A stretch of 64,000 bases of DNA, taken from WTJH01 sp049889695 (GTDB lineage: Bacteria; Bacteroidota; Bacteroidia; Flavobacteriales; Flavobacteriaceae). The stretch lies in the NCBI GenBank assembly GCA_049889695.1, contig JBMHCX010000007.1, positions 124,001-188,000 on the forward strand, written 5' to 3'. Shown here in pieces: positions 59,696 to 64,000 of this stretch (positions within the stretch are counted from its first letter, which is position 1; each line of letters begins with the position of its first letter). A program made the translations under genes and the position numbers. The notes beneath the pieces are model-generated. The model was given only the letters and a program-made list of their open reading frames with translations. It did not search any database and had not been told where the DNA came from.

Positions 59696-62111
59696 TTTTT
59701 TGTTTCTCAGTCTGCTGACGAGCTCCCTTATGGCCCAAAGTACACTCAGCGGGAAAATTGTCGATTCCGATCAAAATCCGCTCCCTTATGTCGAGGTTTT
59801 TTTGGTAGAGAGTGGGGATGGGGTAGTTTCCGACGAACAGGGTCAGTTTCAGTTCAAAGCCGTAGAGCGAGGGAATTATCAGCTCACCGCTTTTGCATTC
59901 GGCTACAAGCTCTTCCAAACAACGGTAAAAGTCGAAGCCGACAGGACCATTAATTTTTCAATGCAGCCGCTCGCGGAAGAGCTTTCTGAAGTCGTTGTGA
60001 TGGAGCAACGAAAAAAGCTATTTGCTCTGCGCAGTTTAAAAAAAGTAGAGGGAACAGCAATTTTTGCTGGGAAAAAAAGTGAGGTGGTTCAAATGGAACT
60101 GCTAACGGCCAATTTAGCTGCAAATGCTCCCCGGCAGATCTACAGTCAGGTGGTAGGCTTGAATATTTATGAAAATGCCGATGCGGGGATCCAACTCAAC
60201 ATTGGCGGGAGAGGGTTAGATCCCAGTCGCTCGAGTAATTTCAATGTACGACAAAATCAGTACGATATCAGTGCAGATGTGTTGGGGTATCCGGAAAGTT
60301 ATTACACACCTCCTGCAGAAGCCTTGGCGGAAATTCAGGTGATTCGTGGAGCTGCTTCACTCCAATACGGCACCCAATTTGGCGGATTAATTAATTTTAA
60401 ATTCAGACAGCCGTCTGTCCAAAAAATAGCACTTGTTAGTCGGCAAACATTGGGTTCCTATGGTTTAAAAACCTCATTTAATAGTCTGAGTGGAAAAGTA
60501 GGAAAATTGGCCTATTACACCTACTTTAATTACAAGGAAGGCAACAGTTGGCGCACTCATTCCGATTTTAGTAGCCGAAATATACATACGCATCTAGACT
60601 TTCAATGGACCGAAAAAACAAAGCTGACCGCTGAGGTGAGCTGGTTCAATTATTTAGCACAACAGGCGGGTGGATTAACGGATGCTCAGTTCTATAGCAA
60701 CCCCAACTTCAGTAATCGATCGCGGAATTGGTTCGATGTCGACTGGCGACTCTACGCCCTTCGTTTAGAACATCAGCTGAAATCACAGACACAAGCCAGT
60801 TTGCAGATTTTCGGCTTGGATGCTAGCCGATCGGCTGTGGGCTTTCGGGAAAATCGTGTATCCCAGCCAGACGATTTGTCGAGCCCGCGCGAATTGTTAT
60901 TCGATCAGTTTCAAAACTGGGGAGCAGAAGCACGTTTGTTGCATCGCTACGAAGTATTGGGCAAGAATGCAGTGGCGTTGTTGGGGGCTAAATATTACCA
61001 CACCTACAATCGTCAATTTCAAGGAGCAGGAACAAATGGTACGGGGCCAGATTTCCGAACTGCCAACGATCTTTTTCCCAATTATGCCCGTCAGGCAGAG
61101 TTTACATTCCCCAATAAAAACCTCGCACTATTTGCCGAAAATATTTTTACACCCGTTCCCAAATTAACCCTAACTCCTGGAATCCGTGTGGAGTATATCA
61201 GAACAGCAAGCGACGGATTTTATCGAGATATTGTCCTCGATTTGGCGGGAAATCCCCTGCGAAATGAAGCGGTCGCAGACGACCGTATCTTCGAGCGTAG
61301 GTTTGTGCTTTTAGGGCTAGGTCTCAGTTACGACTTTTCTCCTGCCGTGGAAGGCTATGCCAATATTAGTGAGAACTACCGCTCGGTTACCTTTAGCGAT
61401 ATTCGGGTGACCAATCCGTCATTTGTGGTCGATGAAAATATCACGGATGAAAGTGGCTTTACCGTCGATTTTGGTATCCGGGGACGTGCAAAAGATTATT
61501 TTTCTTTTGACGTTAGTCTGTTTGGTCTTCGCTATAATCAGCGACTGGGGGAAGTTTTGTTTGTCGATACCGACGGCAGTGTTAAGCGAAGACGCGGGAA
61601 TATTGGGGATGCATTTATTTATGGAGTAGAGTCCTTATTGGATTGGAATATAAAAGCGCATCTTTTTCCGACCGCTCAGAAGTGGCAACTGAACTGGTTT
61701 GCCAACACTGCTTGGACACGTTCGGAATACATTGCTTCTGAGGCGGTAGGGGTGGAAGGAAATCAGGTAGAATTCATCCCAGAGTTCAATATAAAAACTG
61801 GTTTGCGTTTCGGATGGAAGAATCTTACAGCCAGTCTATTACACACCTCTTTAACAGAACAGTTTACCGATGCTTCTAATGCACCACAAGACAAAAATGA
61901 TAATCAGCGAGGAATAGAAGGGGCTATTCCTGCCTATAGAATCATGGATTTGTCCTTGGCTTACCGATGGAAACAGTGGAAGTTGGAAACAGGCATCAAT
62001 AATCTTTTGGATGAGGTCTATTTTACGCGGAGAGCAACGGGCTATCCCGGCCCAGGAATTATTCCAGCGGAGCCACGAACAGGCTACATCACCCTAGAAT
62101 ATAGCTTTTAG
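59676..62111 (+). CDS. TonB-dependent outer-membrane receptor, FecA-like
   Basis: 811 residues from the ATG at 59676. Signal MRYKVYSFLFLSLLTSSLMA, then a carboxypeptidase-regulatory-like beta domain (TLSGKIVDSDQNPLPYVEVF), a plug domain (VGLNIYENADAGIQLNIGGR, IQVIRGAASLQYGTQFGGLI) and a 22-strand barrel ending in the aromatic residue (YITLEYSF). The late NLLDEVYFTRRATGYPGPGI motif is typical of FecA-like ferric-chelate receptors of Bacteroidota. It ends the Fur-box operon, supporting uptake of a ferric complex. Its stop overlaps the convergent HAD gene by 4 bases. Confidence 0.93.
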   Translation: MRYKVYSFLFLSLLTSSLMAQSTLSGKIVDSDQNPLPYVEVFLVESGDGVVSDEQGQFQFKAVERGNYQLTAFAFGYKLFQTTVKVEADRTINFSMQPLAEELSEVVVMEQRKKLFALRSLKKVEGTAIFAGKKSEVVQMELLTANLAANAPRQIYSQVVGLNIYENADAGIQLNIGGRGLDPSRSSNFNVRQNQYDISADVLGYPESYYTPPAEALAEIQVIRGAASLQYGTQFGGLINFKFRQPSVQKIALVSRQTLGSYGLKTSFNSLSGKVGKLAYYTYFNYKEGNSWRTHSDFSSRNIHTHLDFQWTEKTKLTAEVSWFNYLAQQAGGLTDAQFYSNPNFSNRSRNWFDVDWRLYALRLEHQLKSQTQASLQIFGLDASRSAVGFRENRVSQPDDLSSPRELLFDQFQNWGAEARLLHRYEVLGKNAVALLGAKYYHTYNRQFQGAGTNGTGPDFRTANDLFPNYARQAEFTFPNKNLALFAENIFTPVPKLTLTPGIRVEYIRTASDGFYRDIVLDLAGNPLRNEAVADDRIFERRFVLLGLGLSYDFSPAVEGYANISENYRSVTFSDIRVTNPSFVVDENITDESGFTVDFGIRGRAKDYFSFDVSLFGLRYNQRLGEVLFVDTDGSVKRRRGNIGDAFIYGVESLLDWNIKAHLFPTAQKWQLNWFANTAWTRSEYIASEAVGVEGNQVEFIPEFNIKTGLRFGWKNLTASLLHTSLTEQFTDASNAPQDKNDNQRGIEGAIPAYRIMDLSLAYRWKQWKLETGINNLLDEVYFTRRATGYPGPGIIPAEPRTGYITLEYSF

Positions 62112-62791
62112 GTAGGGAATGAAGTCCGTGTAAGCATTTCTTCATAGTCTTCTATGGCCGCCAAACACCCCAATTCTTCTAGAAGAGTACTTTTTGTGAA
62201 TTGTGTCGCCACTCCGACGACCTCCATGCCTGCTGCCTGTGCCGAGCGTATGCCCGACTGAGTATCCTCAAAGGCGAGGCAATCTTTGGGATTTATCTTT
62301 AATTTATGGGCTGTTGCTTCAAAAATCTCTGGCGCTGGCTTGCCCAAACGAACCTGATGTCCACCCGTTGTGGCTTGGAAAAAATGTTCCATAGCGATTC
62401 CTGCAAGCGTAAAGTCGATATTGTTCTGATCGCCCATGGTCGACAAGCCCAAGGGAATTTTCTGGCTGTATAGCTTTTCAAAATAGACCTTTAATCCGGC
62501 GATAGGGTGGAGGTGGGGATGGTAGATCCGACGAAAAAGCGCTTCTTTTTTGTTACCAATCGTTCTGAGTTGAGCTTCGTCTTGAACAGTCGGAAAAAGT
62601 CTGGCCATCACCTCAATCATGGTTCCTTTGTGGTAATCTCTTTCAAATACTTCAGGGCTGATGTTTAGCTGTTGCTGGTCTAGAAAGGCGATCCACGCTT
62701 GGTGGTGGTAGGGCATGCTGTCCACTAGAGTACCATCCATATCAAAAATTGCTGCTTGAAATCTTTTCCCTTGAACAACGAATGCTGACAT
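62108..62791 (-). CDS. HAD-superfamily hydrolase, beta-phosphoglucomutase-like
   Basis: 227 residues. Motif I is FQAAIFDMDGTLVDSMPYHH (D-x-D nucleophile), motif II GLSTMGDQNN, motif III LGKPAPEIF and motif IV LAFEDTQSGIRSAQAAG. The helical cap after motif I is of the PGMB type. It could be a sugar phosphatase or phosphomutase; the substrate is not determined by sequence. It stands alone, convergent with the receptor gene. In the upstream gap 62792-63073 I see no gene. Confidence 0.88.
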   Translation of the reverse strand: MSAFVVQGKRFQAAIFDMDGTLVDSMPYHHQAWIAFLDQQQLNISPEVFERDYHKGTMIEVMARLFPTVQDEAQLRTIGNKKEALFRRIYHPHLHPIAGLKVYFEKLYSQKIPLGLSTMGDQNNIDFTLAGIAMEHFFQATTGGHQVRLGKPAPEIFEATAHKLKINPKDCLAFEDTQSGIRSAQAAGMEVVGVATQFTKSTLLEELGCLAAIEDYEEMLTRTSFPT

Positions 62792-63073
62792 ACCTATTCT
62801 TTACCGCCAAAATAAGCGCTCTTGTCCTATTTGCCAATGATTTCAGTAGCTATCTCTTGAAAAATAAAGGTCCCGCCCACCGAGTTTAAAATTATTGATA
62901 CCTTGAACAAAATTGCTAGATGAAAATTACTCTCCGTTTCCACGGCGTTCTTTTCAGGGGACGTCTTTGCCATTTGTCGTTGCAGATTTGGGACCTATTC
63001 CGGGAACAGTCATTTAGCTTTATATGTGATTTACCACGGTTTTCAATGATTTACCCATCCGATAAAGCTATAT

Positions 63074-63733
63074 ATGGGCAAGAATAATATAGACACAAAT
63101 CAGAAGTTACAGCGGTTCTATGAGCTGCCCAAAGACGAACAATGGAATGTAGTTACCCATGCCCTTGGAGCTTTGGCGAGTGGGGTGGGTGTAGTAATTT
63201 TATTTCAGCAAGTGAAAACCGATGCCCTAGCGCTATTAGGACTGCTGATCTATGGGGCCTCTATGGTCTTTTTATTTTCTGCCTCTGCCATCTATCATGC
63301 GGCGTCTTCTTCCAAAAAATCCTTTTGGCAAAAAGTAGATCATATCGGTATTTATTTCCTGATCGCTGGGACCTACACCCCCGTTGCCCTCACTATTTTA
63401 AAGGACAGCTCGGGCATGTATTTGCTTGCTGGAGTGTGGTCGATTGCTCTGTTTGGCACGATCTATAAAATCTTCCTGATTCATAAATTTCATAACCTCT
63501 CTCTCTTTTTATATCTGGCGATGGGATGGTTGGTCATCTTAGATATCGATAATGTTTGGCGCCTTTTTCCACTCGACGCTTTTTATGCATTAGTAGCGGG
63601 GGGCTTTTTTTATACCCTAGGGACCGTTTTCTACCGTTGGGAAAAATTGTATTTTCATCATGTGATATGGCACTTTTTTGTGTTGGCCGGCGCATTTTCC
63701 CACTACACTATGGTGGCCTATTTAATGGTTTAA
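63074..63733 (+). CDS. Hemolysin III family membrane protein
   Basis: 219 residues with seven hydrophobic segments. WNVVTHALGALASGVGVVIL, SASAIYHAASSSKKSFWQKV, DHIGIYFLIAGTYTPVAL and HHVIWHFFVLAGAFSHYTMV are the PAQR-type motifs with conserved His and Asp residues. Despite the name, most members are not toxins; a membrane receptor- or hydrolase-like role is more likely. It is followed after 22 bases by a rhodanese gene. Confidence 0.88.
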   Translation: MGKNNIDTNQKLQRFYELPKDEQWNVVTHALGALASGVGVVILFQQVKTDALALLGLLIYGASMVFLFSASAIYHAASSSKKSFWQKVDHIGIYFLIAGTYTPVALTILKDSSGMYLLAGVWSIALFGTIYKIFLIHKFHNLSLFLYLAMGWLVILDIDNVWRLFPLDAFYALVAGGFFYTLGTVFYRWEKLYFHHVIWHFFVLAGAFSHYTMVAYLMV

Positions 63734-63755
63734 ATGATCTCTTGAAAGAACAATC

Positions 63756-64000
63756 ATGATTCGAATTCTCTTGTTTTGTGCCCTCTTGGTGGCTAGCCAA
63801 AAAGTGACTTACAATCGGCTTGCAGTAGAGGATTTTCAGGCTGCTGTCCAGCAACCCTCAGTGGCCCTAATCGATGTTCGAACGCCAGAAGAATTTGAGG
63901 AAGGCCATATCCCCGGGGCAGCAAATATCGATTATTTAAACACAGAAAACTTTCGTGCGAGCTTCGATTGCTACGATCGCGAAACGCCCATTTATGTCTA
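63756..64000 (+). CDS. Secreted rhodanese-like protein (cut by window edge)
   Basis: An open frame of 81 codons runs off the right edge. MIRILLFCALLVASQKVTYN looks like a signal peptide. VALIDVRTPEEFEEGHIPGA is the rhodanese DVRxxxEFxxGHIPGA block. The active-site Cys lies beyond the window. It follows the hemolysin III gene by 22 bases. Confidence 0.8.
   Translation, partial: MIRILLFCALLVASQKVTYNRLAVEDFQAAVQQPSVALIDVRTPEEFEEGHIPGAANIDYLNTENFRASFDCYDRETPIYV

Noticed and set aside
62921..63088. Frame of about 55 codons before the hemolysin III gene
   Set aside because: It overlaps the real start of that gene, has no protein-like pattern and no family resemblance.

Overview
The window looks like a chromosomal segment of a Bacteroidota bacterium, most likely Flavobacteriaceae. 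The evidence is promoter motifs of the TTTG-N19/20-TAnnTTTG class, little Shine-Dalgarno signal, many SPII lipoproteins, a TonB receptor with a carboxypeptidase-like N-terminal domain, an OmpA protein with thrombospondin type 3 repeats, DUF4856/imelysin/HTTM genes and a Bacteroidota-type OxyR. No rRNA, CRISPR array or intact transposon was seen. Two tandem tRNA-Pro genes lie at about 5.1 kb.

Left part (1-20.7 kb): arginine catabolism (arginase, ornithine aminotransferase); an AT-rich deacetylase plus formyltransferase pair beside a truncated transporter remnant; tRNA-Pro(GGG) and tRNA-Pro(UGG); a PadR-PspC pair; OxyR; a lipoprotein cyclophilin, a Nudix hydrolase, an acyltransferase and a Cu/Zn superoxide dismutase; a Tat-exported oxidoreductase / SDR / sugar isomerase group; a DEAD-box helicase; and OmpA.

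Central part (20.8-51.2 kb): a large surface-polysaccharide locus. On the minus strand are rfbACDB (dTDP-L-rhamnose). On the plus strand are wecB-wecC (UDP-ManNAcA), a NusG-like (UpxY-type) antiterminator, gmd-fcl (GDP-L-fucose) and then a very AT-rich block (30.5-42.9 kb) with a Wzx-like flippase, a Wzy-like polymerase, several glycosyltransferases, an FkbM methyltransferase, an epimerase and an alkaline-phosphatase-fold protein. That block ends in a 15-bp perfect hairpin, followed by a decayed tyrosine recombinase. On the minus strand are the export and initiation genes wza-wzz-phosphoglycosyltransferase. A two-gene YjbH-like pair and a beta-solenoid-like lipoprotein lie next to them. Together these genes would make activated sugars, assemble a lipid-linked repeat unit, flip and polymerise it, and export it.

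Two results stand out. First, a palindrome of fixed form TCTCA-N6-TGAGA occurs three times, each time in a non-coding gap of this locus (before the antiterminator, between wzz and the phosphoglycosyltransferase, and before wza / the 48.2-kb lipoprotein gene), which suggests one shared regulator. Second, several gene fossils mark recombination joints: a 13-residue copy of the C-terminus of the nucleotidyltransferase gene before rfbA, a nucleotide-sugar dehydrogenase N-terminus after fcl, a dehydrogenase head joined to an epimerase tail after wzx, a permease tail before the deacetylase, and the recombinase remnant.

Right part (51.3-64 kb): DoxX, a glutamate-synthase-like FMN protein, DinB / ATP-grasp / NRDE genes, a PhnB-like protein, and an operon for DUF4856 protein, imelysin, HTTM protein and a FecA-like TonB receptor. 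That operon is preceded by a Fur-box-like palindrome overlapping a good promoter, so iron-repressed uptake is likely. A HAD phosphatase, a hemolysin III protein and the start of a rhodanese gene close the window.
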